NCBI GenBank assembly: GCA_031367195.1
Contig: JANLPL010000233.1
Span: 1-13,024, forward strand
DNA length: 13,024 bases
From: Roseiarcus sp031367195
GTDB taxonomy: Bacteria > Pseudomonadota > Alphaproteobacteria > Rhizobiales > Beijerinckiaceae
Direction: 5' to 3'
Shown here: piece by piece, positions 6,598 through 13,024 of the stretch
Layout: each line of letters begins with the position of its first letter
Numbering within the stretch: position 1 is the first letter of the stretch
Translations under genes and position numbers: made by a program
The notes under the pieces: generated by a model
What the model was told of the DNA's origin: nothing
Databases searched by the model: none
Seen by the model: the letters and a program-made list of their open reading frames with translations, nothing else

Positions 6598-6694
6598 GGC
6601 GAGCTTTCCTTTCGCCCTTGTCCAGCATGACGGGGTGTTTGCCGCCTTGACGTCGCGCAAGCCGTTGCGCAGGTTCGCCGCCAGGGAGACGCCC

Positions 6695-8257
6695 ATGACC
6701 CAGATCACGCAATTGCTGCGCCGCGCGGTGCAGACCGCGCCGCGCCGCATCGCCACGCAGCATCTCGACCGCACGCGAAACTGGATGGAATTCGGCGAGC
6801 GCGTCGCGCGGCTGGCGGGCGGACTGGGCGGGCTCGGGCTGCAAATTGGCGACCGGGTCGGCGTGCTGGCGCTGAATTCCGACCGCTATCTGGAGGCGCT
6901 GTTCGCCATGCCCTGGGGCGGTTTCGTCGTGGTGCCGATCAACACCCGGCTGGCGCCGCGCGAGGTCGAGTTCTGGCTCGGCGATTCGGAATGCGCGGGC
7001 CTGCTGGTCGATGAGACTTTTGCCGAAATGGCGGCGGCCCTGCGGCCGCGCCTGCCGCGCCTGAAGCGGTTGATCTTCATCGGCGAGGGCGCGACGCCGG
7101 AAGGGATGCTCGACTATGAGTCGTTGCTGGCGGACGCGCCGCCCGCGCCGGACGCCGGGCGCGGCGGCGACGATCTGGCGGCGCTGTTCTACACCGGCGG
7201 CACGACGGGGCGCTCCAAGGGCGTGATGCTGAGTCATCGCAACATCGTCGCCAATGCGCTCAACACGGCGCCAGCGCTGGCGGGCGATGAGGACACGATC
7301 TATCTGCATGCCGCGCCGATGTTTCACGTCGCCGACAACGCGGTCAATTTCGTCGTGACGGCGGAAGGCGGCAAGCACCTGTTCATGCCGCGCTTCGACG
7401 CCAGCCTGTTTCTCCAACGGGTCGAACGCGAAAAAGTGACGGCGACGCTGATCGTGCCGACCATGATCAACATGATCGTCCATCACCCGCAAGTCGAGGC
7501 GACCGACACCTCCAGCCTGAAGCGGCTGCTCTACGGCGCCTCGCCGATGCCGGAGGCGGTGATCCGGCGCGCTTTCGTCGCGCTGCCCGCGACCGGCTTC
7601 GTGCAGGCCTACGGCCAGAGCGAGGCGGCGCCCTGCATGACGTTCCTCTACCCTGACCGGCATGTGCTGGAGGGGCGACAAGCGGGCAAGCTGAAATCGG
7701 CGGGCCGGGGGGCGATGGGCTGCGAGGTCGCCATTCTCGACGAGCGAGGCCATGAGGCGCCGCGCGGCGAAGTCGGCGAGATCTGCGGCCGCGGCGACAA
7801 TGTGATGCTGGGCTATTGGCGCCAGCCCGAACTGACGGAGAAGGCGTTGCGCGGCGGCTGGCTGCACACGGGCGACGGCGGTTATATGGACGAGGACGGG
7901 TTCGTCTATGTCGTCGACCGGATGAAGGACATGATCGTGTCCGGCGGCGAGAACGTCTATTCCGCCGAAGTGGAGCAGGCGCTCTACAGCCACATCGCGG
8001 TGGCGGAATGCGCCGTGATCGGCGTGCCGGACGCCAAATGGGGCGAGGCGGTGCACGCGGTCGTGCGGCTGAAGCCGGACACGGCGGCCTCGGCGGAAGC
8101 ATTGATCGCGCATTGCCACGCGCTGATCGCGGGCTACAAATGTCCGCGCTCGGTCTCGCTGCGCGCGGAACCGCTGCCGCTGTCGGGGGCGGGCAAGATC
8201 CTCAAGACGGAGTTGCGTAAACCGTTCTGGGAGGGCAGGGACCGGGCGGTGAACTAA
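6695..8257 (+). CDS. Acyl-CoA synthetase / AMP-dependent ligase
   Basis: Activates a carboxylic acid to acyl-AMP and then acyl-CoA using ATP and CoA. All core motifs of the adenylate-forming superfamily are visible in 520 residues: the P-loop YTGGTTGRSKGVMLSHRN (166-183), YGQSE (306-310), WLHTGDGGY (389-397, with Asp394 for the ribose), DRMKDMIVSGGENVY (408-422), and the C-terminal catalytic Lys in LSGAGKILK (Lys501). The length fits medium/long-chain or fatty acid-CoA ligases of the FadD/DitJ type; substrate specificity is not readable. The ATG at 6695 has AGGGAG at 6682-6687. The frame is open further upstream, but that part overlaps the divergent CBS gene. It is the first gene of a run with the asparaginase (12-bp gap) and the DUF998-like gene. 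The enzyme looks intact. Confidence 0.93.
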   Translation: MTQITQLLRRAVQTAPRRIATQHLDRTRNWMEFGERVARLAGGLGGLGLQIGDRVGVLALNSDRYLEALFAMPWGGFVVVPINTRLAPREVEFWLGDSECAGLLVDETFAEMAAALRPRLPRLKRLIFIGEGATPEGMLDYESLLADAPPAPDAGRGGDDLAALFYTGGTTGRSKGVMLSHRNIVANALNTAPALAGDEDTIYLHAAPMFHVADNAVNFVVTAEGGKHLFMPRFDASLFLQRVEREKVTATLIVPTMINMIVHHPQVEATDTSSLKRLLYGASPMPEAVIRRAFVALPATGFVQAYGQSEAAPCMTFLYPDRHVLEGRQAGKLKSAGRGAMGCEVAILDERGHEAPRGEVGEICGRGDNVMLGYWRQPELTEKALRGGWLHTGDGGYMDEDGFVYVVDRMKDMIVSGGENVYSAEVEQALYSHIAVAECAVIGVPDAKWGEAVHAVVRLKPDTAASAEALIAHCHALIAGYKCPRSVSLRAEPLPLSGAGKILKTELRKPFWEGRDRAVN

Positions 8258-8269
8258 AGCGAGGCCCGC

Positions 8270-9256
8270 ATGAGCAACCCCATCGTCGTCGAAGTCACGC
8301 GCGGCGGCCTTGTGGAATCCGCGCATCGCGGCGCGGGAATTGTGGTCGATGCGGACGGCGGCGTCGTGCTGCAATTCGGCGATGTCGGGCGGCCGGTGTT
8401 TCCGCGCTCGGCGGTGAAGCCGATCCAGGCGCTGCCGCTGATCGAGAGCGGGGCGGCGGCGCGGTTCGGGCTCACGCCGGAGGAGTTGGCGCTCGCCTGC
8501 GCCTCGCATTCCGGCGAACCTGAGCATGTGGCGCTGGCGGCGGGGATGCTGGCCAGGGCCGGATTGGACGAGACCGCGCTCGCCTGCGGCGCGCATTGGC
8601 CGACAAATGCGGAAGCTGCGCGGGCGGTCGCGCGCCCGAGCGCGCTGCACAACAATTGCTCGGGCAAGCACGTGGGGTTTTTGTGCGTGGCTTGCGTGGT
8701 CGGAGCGCCGACGCAGGGGTACGAAGACGCCGGGCATTGCGTGCAGCGCGAGGTGAAGGCGGCGCTGGAGGACGTGTGCGGCGAGCGGCTCGATGCGGCG
8801 GGGCTCGACGGCTGCTCGATCCCGACCTATGCGATTTCGCTGACGGGGTTGGCGCGCGGCTTTGCGCGGATGGCGACCGGGCGGGGGCTTGGCGTTCAGC
8901 GCGCGGCGGCGGCGCGGCGGCTGTTCGGCGCGATGGCGGCGCATCCGTTTCAGGTCGCGGGGACGGGCCGGTTCGATACGCGGGCGATGACGCTGCTGGG
9001 CGGTCGCGCGATCACCAAGACCGGCGCGGAAGGGGTGTATTGCGCCGCGCTGCCGGAGATTGGCCTCGGCCTCTCGGTCAAGGCCGACGATGGCGCGACA
9101 CGGGCGGCCGAGGCGATGATCGCGGCGCTGATCGGGCGATTTCTGGCGCTGCCGGAGGATTTGGCGCGGCCGAAGCTGAGGAACTGGCGCGGGGCGGAGG
9201 TCGGGGAAATCCGACCGGCGGGGGCTTTGGCTGTCGGCGAAGGGACGCGGACTTGA
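8270..9256 (+). CDS. L-asparaginase, class 3 (Rhizobium etli ReAV-like, Asparaginase_II family)
   Basis: Hydrolyses L-asparagine to aspartate and ammonia; presumed cytoplasmic, with no signal peptide. The 328-residue translation belongs to the R. etli-type family, unrelated to E. coli AnsA/AnsB. Catalytic and metal positions known for the R. etli enzyme all have counterparts: Ser47-x-x-Lys50 in FPRSAVKPIQALP, Ser79 in CASHSGEPEH, Cys130 and Lys133 in LHNNCSGKH, Cys182 in LDGCSIPTYA, and Lys250 in ITKTGAEGVYCA. It should therefore be active and able to bind zinc. The ATG at 8270 follows GAGG (8261-8264) and lies 12 bp after the acyl-CoA synthetase stop, so the two are probably cotranscribed. 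Its stop overlaps the next start (TTGA). Confidence 0.93.
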   Translation: MSNPIVVEVTRGGLVESAHRGAGIVVDADGGVVLQFGDVGRPVFPRSAVKPIQALPLIESGAAARFGLTPEELALACASHSGEPEHVALAAGMLARAGLDETALACGAHWPTNAEAARAVARPSALHNNCSGKHVGFLCVACVVGAPTQGYEDAGHCVQREVKAALEDVCGERLDAAGLDGCSIPTYAISLTGLARGFARMATGRGLGVQRAAAARRLFGAMAAHPFQVAGTGRFDTRAMTLLGGRAITKTGAEGVYCAALPEIGLGLSVKADDGATRAAEAMIAALIGRFLALPEDLARPKLRNWRGAEVGEIRPAGALAVGEGTRT

Positions 9257-9816
9257 CCGAACGCGCGGGCGCGTGGGTCTGGGTCGCCTGCCTGCAATTC
9301 TTTGTCGCCGAGGCGTTCGCGGCGGCGGCCTTGCCCGGCTACAGCTACCGCTTCGGTTTTATCAGCGATCTCGGGGCGCAAGACTCAGCCCGCCACGCGG
9401 TGATGAACGGCTCCTTCGTGTTGCAGGGCGCGCTGATCGCGACGGGGCTGGCGCTGTCGTGGGGCGCGCTCGGGCGGGGCGGGCGGGCGCTCGGCGGCAA
9501 AGTGAGCCTGGCGGTCCGCGCGCTTGGCGTGGCGCTGGTCGGGCTGGCGCCGGAGGATGTCGCGTCGGGCTGGCACCATGCGGGCGCGGCGTCCCATCTG
9601 GTCGCAAGCAATCTGGGCGCGATGCTGATCGGGCGGCGCGGCGGCGTTGTGGCCGGCGCGATCGGTTTTGCCGCCTGTCTCGCGCTGTGGGCTGAGGTCT
9701 ATGGCGGGCTGGGCGTGGGGATTGTGGAGCGGCTGGCGTCCTATCCGTTCCTCCTCTGGCTCGCGGGCTTCGGCGCCGCTGTTTTGATCCAGGCCAATCG
9801 GGTGAACAAATATTGA
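9253..9816 (+). CDS. DUF998-like integral membrane protein
   Basis: A 187-residue hydrophobic protein with about six predicted membrane segments (roughly 6-27, 53-75, 84-100, 112-127, 129-149 and 163-181). Features typical of DUF998 are FISDLGAQDS (36-45) after the first helix, MNGSFVLQG (51-59), LVGLAPED (95-102), and a conserved-looking HHAGAASH (108-115). Biochemical role unknown. I choose the TTG at 9253 as start: it overlaps the asparaginase stop as TTGA, GAAGGGAC (9239-9246) sits at ribosome-binding distance, and it gives a full first helix. No ATG occurs early enough in the frame. It is the last gene of the acyl-CoA synthetase-asparaginase operon and is followed by two hairpin terminator candidates. 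Confidence 0.8.
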   Translation: MTERAGAWVWVACLQFFVAEAFAAAALPGYSYRFGFISDLGAQDSARHAVMNGSFVLQGALIATGLALSWGALGRGGRALGGKVSLAVRALGVALVGLAPEDVASGWHHAGAASHLVASNLGAMLIGRRGGVVAGAIGFAACLALWAEVYGGLGVGIVERLASYPFLLWLAGFGAAVLIQANRVNKY

Positions 9817-9837
9817 ATGGCGCGGGCCATGGTTTTT
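9817..9837 (+). terminator. Candidate intrinsic terminator after the DUF998-like gene
   Basis: The hairpin ATGGC-GCGG-GCCAT (9817-9830) begins directly after the stop codon and is followed by GG and five T residues (9833-9837). The stem is only 5 bp, so strength is uncertain. Confidence 0.45.
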
Positions 9838-9839
9838 CA

Positions 9840-9859
9840 GGCGCTTGGGCGCCGCTTTT
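9840..9859 (+). terminator. Second candidate intrinsic terminator of the same operon
   Basis: The hairpin GGCGC-TTGG-GCGCC (9840-9853) is followed by GC and TTTT (9856-9859). It lies 2 bp after the T-run of the first hairpin; together they would form a tandem terminator. No gene is visible from here to 10026. Confidence 0.45.
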
Positions 9860-10026
9860 GTCCTCTGCGCATGAGGTGGACTTGGCCAGCGGCGACGCAG
9901 CCCGAGATGGCGCTGTCACCGTAATTCCGTAACTCCGGCGAAACGTCTATCCAGTCGGGCGCGCCTGCAACTGTGATATCGGGCTTTCAGGCTTATGGCT
10001 CAAACAAACTGCCCCGTCGCCAAACG

Positions 10027-10203
10027 TCACGGGTGTATGCCCGTCCCCCCCAATCCACCGACGAGCCAAACCACGATGAGGACGATCAGGACGATCCCCA
10101 GGACACCGCCGAGCCCCGTGCCGCCATATCGGCTATGCGCATAGTATCCGCCGCCGCCGCCGAAAAGGAGGATCAGCACGATTATGAGAAGAATGGTGCT
10201 CAT
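10027..10203 (-). CDS. Small Gly-rich membrane peptide, DUF3309-like
   Basis: This 58-residue product begins MSTILLIIVLILLFGGGGGY. A first hydrophobic helix (3-14) is followed by a Gly5 run and YYAHSRYGGTGLGG (20-33). A second helix (34-49, VLGIVLIVLIVVWLVG) and a short tail complete it. The two-helix pattern with an aromatic, Gly-rich connector matches the DUF3309 small membrane peptides common in alphaproteobacteria; function unknown. GGGAGG lies 7 bases before the ATG at 10203. It lies downstream of csbD on the same strand, separated by an intrinsic terminator, so it may be read by partial read-through. CsbD and such peptides often occur together among stress-induced genes, which fits here but is inference. 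Confidence 0.72.
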   Translation of the reverse strand: MSTILLIIVLILLFGGGGGYYAHSRYGGTGLGGVLGIVLIVLIVVWLVGGLGGTGIHP

Positions 10204-10230
10204 CCTGAAGCCTCCCGGCGGGGTTCGATC

Positions 10231-10253
10231 AAAACTCCCGGCTGTGCCGGGAG
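10231..10253 (-). terminator. Intrinsic terminator between csbD and the DUF3309-like gene
   Basis: On the minus strand a perfect 8-bp stem CTCCCGGC-ACA-GCCGGGAG (10253-10235) is followed by TTTT (10234-10231), 6 bases after the csbD stop. It is a strong GC stem with a short U-tract, so termination may be partial, allowing some read-through into the downstream small membrane gene. Confidence 0.7.
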
Positions 10254-10259
10254 CGTCCG

Positions 10260-10442
10260 TTACTTCTTAGCCGCTTCGCGAGCGGCGTCTTTCAAGCCGC
10301 CAAGCGCATTTTGCAATTTTCCCTCGACTTGATCCGATTTTCCCTCGACTTTCAGCTTGGCGTCACCGACCACCTTGCCGACCGCTTCCTTTATCGCGCC
10401 TTTGATTTCCTTCGCCGATCCGGCGACCCGATCCTTGTCCAT
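10260..10442 (-). CDS. CsbD family stress protein
   Basis: A 60-residue, highly charged Lys/Glu/Gly-rich protein with the CsbD repeat pattern: GSAKEIKGAIKEAVGKVVGD (8-27), then KVEGKSDQVEGKLQNALGG (31-49) and a KDAAREAAKK tail. CsbD-like proteins are small, soluble and probably disordered or helical. They are typically induced by general stress (sigma-B in Bacillus, often the EcfG response in alphaproteobacteria); their molecular role is not established. The ATG at 10442 has an AGAGGAGGA ribosome-binding site. I looked for a GGAAC-N16/17-CGTT EcfG promoter upstream and did not find one. It is divergent from the ppx-like gene across 353 bp. Confidence 0.92.
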   Translation of the reverse strand: MDKDRVAGSAKEIKGAIKEAVGKVVGDAKLKVEGKSDQVEGKLQNALGGLKDAAREAAKK

Positions 10443-10795
10443 GACATCCTCCTCTGCAGGTCAGAAATCGACCGTCATTGCGGCTTGAGCGACCTATTGG
10501 TCTGGTCATTTTGTCGAGCTATTAAGTCACTTCCACTCGCAGCTGGCATTGATGTGGATCAGCTTCCTCGCGCCTTTCCGGGCTATCTGGGGCGAGGAAC
10601 CCATCGGTTGCGTAGGTTGGGCGCTCCGACTTATTGGCGGATGGAGTTTCGCGCATCTCAGCGGCCTTTTGACGCGACCGCGTGTGGCACAACCGACCTC
10701 GCCGCCGCGACTCCGGCTCCAACCCCCCAACCGACGCGTCATCGCGCCGCGCGCCCGATAGGCGCGCCGCCCCCCGGTATGCTAGACCGCGACCG
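10443..10795. other. Divergent intergenic spacer between csbD and the Ppx/GppA gene
   Basis: 353 bp without a convincing gene; translations in all frames are low-complexity or resemble nothing I know. It should hold the promoters of csbD (leftward) and of the phosphatase (rightward). No clear EcfG-type or sigma-70 promoter stands out. A perfect hairpin lies near the right end, at 10749-10767. TATGCT at 10778-10783, 12 bases before the phosphatase ATG, resembles a -10 box, but there is no matching -35. No tRNA or known structured RNA was recognised. Confidence 0.45.
10749..10767. repeat. Perfect inverted repeat (hairpin) upstream of the Ppx/GppA gene
   Basis: GCGCGCC (10749-10755), loop CGATA (10756-10760), GGCGCGC (10761-10767): a 7-bp all-GC stem ending 28 bases before the ATG at 10796. 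It has no T-run, so it is not a terminator. In so GC-rich a region it could arise by chance, or act as a leader hairpin or operator. Confidence 0.5.
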
Positions 10796-12334
10796 ATGCC
10801 CGCCCTCGACCCGCCCCATCGCTCGTTCGACCTCGGCGCCGCCGTGGAGCGCAAAGCGCCTTACGGCATTGTCGATATCGGCTCGAACTCGGTCCGTCTC
10901 GTCGTCTATGACCAGTTGGGCCGCGCGCCGCTGCCCCGCTTCAACGAGAAATCCTTGTGCCGGCTCGGCGAGGGGCTGGCCGAGACCGGGGCGATCCGGG
11001 CCGACAATTTCCGCCGCACGGTCGAGGCGACGCGGCGATTCGCGGCCATCGCCGAGGCGATGCATGTGGGCGAACTCGACGTCACCGCGACCGAGGCGAT
11101 CCGCCGCGCCAGCAACGGCCCGGAGCTTGCCGCCGCGATCGAGGCCGAATCGGGGCTCAAGGTGCGCGTGCTGACCGGAAACGAGGAAGCGTATTACGCG
11201 ACGCTGGGCGTCATCTCCGGCTTTTTCCGCCCCGTCGGGTCGGTCGGCGACATGGGCGGCGGCTCGCTCGAAGTGGCGCTGGCGCTGGACGATAAGGTGG
11301 GCGAGGTCTCGGTAAGCTTAGCCCTGGGCGCGCTGCCGGTCGAGGCGATGCTGGCCAAGGGGCGCGAGGAGGCCAAGCGCGAGGTGGACGAGCGGCTACG
11401 CAGCGGCCTGCCAATGTCGCTGTCGAAGCCGGTGTTCTTCGCGGTCGGAGGCGGCTGGCGCGCGCTCGCCAAGGCGCACATGACCGTAACGAAAGCGCCG
11501 GTGCGGGTGACGCACGGTTACGCAATGTCGGCGGCCGAAGCGCGCGAATTCGCCAAATCGATCTGGCGGCCGGCGCCGGGCAAGGCCGTCGCCATTCCCG
11601 GCGTGCAATCGCGCCGCGCGCGCAGCCTGCCCGCCGCCGCGCTGGCGCTGGACCGGGTGCTGAAAAGGCTGGCGCCGGAAAGGATCGTGTTCTCGGCTTT
11701 GGGTCTGCGCGAGGGGCTGTTGTTCTCCAAATTGTCGCGCGAGGAGCAATATCGCGATCCCCTGGTCGAGGGCGCGCGGTTGATCGGGCTGCCGGCGGCG
11801 CGGGTGCCGGAATTCGCCGCCGCGCTGGCGGATTGGACGGCCGAGCTGTTCCCCGGCGAGACGGCGGGCGAGACGCGGCTGAGGGTCGCGGCCTGCGCCC
11901 TGTCCGACATCGCCTGGCGCGACGCGGCGGAATTGCGCGCGGAGGAGACGTTCCGCCGCGTGCTGCAATTCCCGTTCATCGGGCTCGATCATCCCGATCG
12001 CGTGTTTCTCGCCGCCGCGTTGCATTTTCGCTACGATTACAAGGCCGATGCGGCCTGGCTGGAGCCAGCGATCCGGCTGATCGGCGACGGCGCGCGGCGG
12101 CGGGCGCGCATTCTGGGTTCCGCGCTGCGGCTCGCCTATCGTTTCTCCGGCGTGAGCCAGGCGGTGCTGGAGAGCGCCCATTTGAAGACGGAAGGGGATC
12201 GGCTGGTGCTCGAAGTCGCGCCCGCCGCCCGCGCGCCCGACAGCGAGGTGGTGACGGAGCGGCTGAAATGGCTGGCGAACGCGATGGGCCTGCGCGGCGG
12301 GGTGGTGGTCGAGCGGGAGACGAACGCGACTTGA
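10796..12334 (+). CDS. Ppx/GppA family phosphatase (exopolyphosphatase-like)
   Basis: Hydrolyses inorganic polyphosphate from chain ends and/or pppGpp to ppGpp; the family does either or both. The 512-residue protein has the ASKHA phosphate-binding motifs GIVDIGSNSVRLVVYD (24-39) and GDMGGGSLEV (151-160). The catalytic Glu region is LTGNEEAYYATLGV (126-139), and TATEAIRRASN (97-107) is also conserved. The remaining part (about 300-512) is the HD-like helical C-terminal domain, with the conserved FSALGLREGLLF (positions about 299-310). I choose the ATG at 10796 because the conserved domain begins shortly after it, although no Shine-Dalgarno is visible and the frame is open upstream to 10682. 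No polyphosphate kinase gene is in the window. Its stop abuts the convergent ABC-2 permease stop without spacer. Confidence 0.93.
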   Translation: MPALDPPHRSFDLGAAVERKAPYGIVDIGSNSVRLVVYDQLGRAPLPRFNEKSLCRLGEGLAETGAIRADNFRRTVEATRRFAAIAEAMHVGELDVTATEAIRRASNGPELAAAIEAESGLKVRVLTGNEEAYYATLGVISGFFRPVGSVGDMGGGSLEVALALDDKVGEVSVSLALGALPVEAMLAKGREEAKREVDERLRSGLPMSLSKPVFFAVGGGWRALAKAHMTVTKAPVRVTHGYAMSAAEAREFAKSIWRPAPGKAVAIPGVQSRRARSLPAAALALDRVLKRLAPERIVFSALGLREGLLFSKLSREEQYRDPLVEGARLIGLPAARVPEFAAALADWTAELFPGETAGETRLRVAACALSDIAWRDAAELRAEETFRRVLQFPFIGLDHPDRVFLAAALHFRYDYKADAAWLEPAIRLIGDGARRRARILGSALRLAYRFSGVSQAVLESAHLKTEGDRLVLEVAPAARAPDSEVVTERLKWLANAMGLRGGVVVERETNAT

Positions 12335-13024
12335 TCAGTGGAAGGCGACGTGGTGGCGCGCGCGCTGCACCAGCGGCAGGCCGATCGCCGTCAGCCCCAG
12401 CGACCAATAGACCACATACATCGGGTCGTAATAATAGGTGATGTCGCCGCCGAACATGCCGGCGCGCAGCATCTCGATATTGCTGACCAAAGGCGACCAC
12501 AGCAAAGCCTGGCGCCATTGCTGCGGCAACCACTCGGCCATGCTGAACACGCCGGTGAACGGCAACGTGATGTAGAGCATCGGCGGCAGGAATTGTTCGG
12601 TCGCCTCGTACATTTCGCTCATCGCGGAAACGCAGAGGCCGAAGGAGACGCCGAACCAGGCTTGCAGGAAATAGCCGCCGGCGAACAGCAGGGGGTCCGG
12701 CATCGGGTCGACGAAGCCGAGCAGACAGAGGGGGATGAAGGCGACGAAAAACGCCGTCAGGATGGCGACCACCTCCAACATCGAGCGGGCGAGCAACACG
12801 TCGATCAGGCTGACGTTGCGGTGAAACAGCAGCCCCATGCTCTGGCGGATGGCGTGGACCTGTTTGCCCGAGAGGTGGCGCCAGAGCGTGATCATCGTAT
12901 AGCCCGACAGCGCGAACGGCACCACGCCGACGCCATGCCCGTGCGTCTGGCCGCCGATGGTCCACATCAGCATCACGCCGCAGGTGAGCACCAGCGGCTC
13001 GCCGATGACCCAGAAGAAGCCGAG
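12335..13024 (-). CDS. ABC-2 type transporter permease, polysaccharide-export-like (N-terminus beyond window)
   Basis: The visible 229 residues form most of an ABC-2 membrane component with about five to six hydrophobic segments. The earliest visible residues, LGFFWVIGEPLV, correspond to the conserved aromatic/EP motif near the first membrane helix of KpsM/BexB-like permeases. FHRNVSLIDVLLARS marks the cytoplasmic coupling region, and SPLVSNIEMLRAGMFG is the C-terminal signature near the last helices, followed by the VQRARHHVAFH tail. Such permeases pair with an ATPase to export capsule, O-antigen or other polysaccharides across the inner membrane. About 35-45 N-terminal residues are missing beyond base 13024. 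The partner ATPase is not in the window, and the gene downstream is convergent, so any operon lies to the right. Confidence 0.85.
   Translation of the reverse strand, partial: LGFFWVIGEPLVLTCGVMLMWTIGGQTHGHGVGVVPFALSGYTMITLWRHLSGKQVHAIRQSMGLLFHRNVSLIDVLLARSMLEVVAILTAFFVAFIPLCLLGFVDPMPDPLLFAGGYFLQAWFGVSFGLCVSAMSEMYEATEQFLPPMLYITLPFTGVFSMAEWLPQQWRQALLWSPLVSNIEMLRAGMFGGDITYYYDPMYVVYWSLGLTAIGLPLVQRARHHVAFH

Noticed and set aside
6413..8944. Very long open frame (about 840 codons) on the minus strand across the acyl-CoA synthetase and asparaginase genes
   Set aside because: Its translation is His/Arg/Gln-rich with no family resemblance, and it lies antisense to two genes with complete catalytic motifs. 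Such frames are common in GC-rich DNA.
10140..10170. CCG trinucleotide run as a microsatellite or repeat element
   Set aside because: It simply encodes the Gly5 run of the small DUF3309-like membrane peptide.
9973..10332. Plus-strand frame of 119 codons across the csbD/DUF3309 region
   Set aside because: It covers the antisense of two recognisable small genes and a terminator; composition is not protein-like.
10594..10620. GGAAC followed by GTTG as an EcfG-type promoter near csbD/ppx
   Set aside because: Spacing and the -10 half do not fit GGAAC-N16/17-CGTT, and it does not point toward csbD.
10527..10742. Short minus-strand frame in the csbD-ppx spacer
   Set aside because: Arg/Gly/Ser-rich translation without similarity to known proteins and without a convincing ribosome-binding site.

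Overview
The window is GC-rich (my estimate is mid-60s percent) with densely packed genes. It reads as chromosomal DNA of an alphaproteobacterium, probably Hyphomicrobiales (Rhizobiales). The support is a homodimeric-type NADP isocitrate dehydrogenase, an R. etli-type class 3 asparaginase, a CoxE-like VWA protein, a DUF3309-like peptide next to CsbD, and an ECF42-type sigma factor with its DGPF/YCII partner. The genus cannot be fixed from sequence reading alone. I see no tRNA, rRNA, insertion sequence, phage gene or CRISPR array.

Layout, left to right. Positions 1-724 (-) hold the N-terminal 60% of icd. A 433-bp divergent spacer follows, then a 64-residue hydrophilic small protein (1158-1352, +). 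A CoxE-like VWA protein (1363-2538, -) is divergent from a PPP-type metallophosphoesterase (2608-3462, +). The phosphoesterase overlaps the convergent ECF42-type sigma gene (3434-4636, -) at their 3' ends. Just upstream of the sigma gene, and overlapping it by 4 bp, is its DGPF/YCII partner (4633-4980, -), which is interrupted by an in-frame TAA. A HEAT-repeat-like protein (5184-5885, +) has two 18-bp direct repeats in its upstream region. It converges on a CBS-CBS-BON protein (5890-6597, -).

A compact plus-strand operon then encodes an acyl-CoA synthetase (6695-8257), an asparaginase (8270-9256) and a DUF998-like membrane protein (9253-9816), closed by one or two hairpin terminators. Two small minus-strand genes, a DUF3309-like peptide (10027-10203) and CsbD (10260-10442), are separated by an intrinsic terminator. 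After a 353-bp spacer comes a Ppx/GppA phosphatase (10796-12334, +). It abuts, with no spacer, a convergent ABC-2 permease (12335 to the window edge, -) that resembles polysaccharide exporters.

The most informative locus is the sigma/YCII pair. Upstream of the YCII gene I can read TGTCGA-N17-CGTC on the minus strand, which matches the promoter type I recall for ECF42 sigmas, so the pair is probably autoregulated. However, the YCII gene carries a nonsense codon at the usually conserved Lys of the GPFAETKEQ motif. The sigma also seems to lack the basic segment normally found between its WLL motif and the PDRRL motif. Together these suggest a one-protein signalling module caught in decay, or a variant of it. 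Nothing here amounts to a wholly new system. The remaining genes are housekeeping, metabolic or stress-related, with several very tight convergent junctions.
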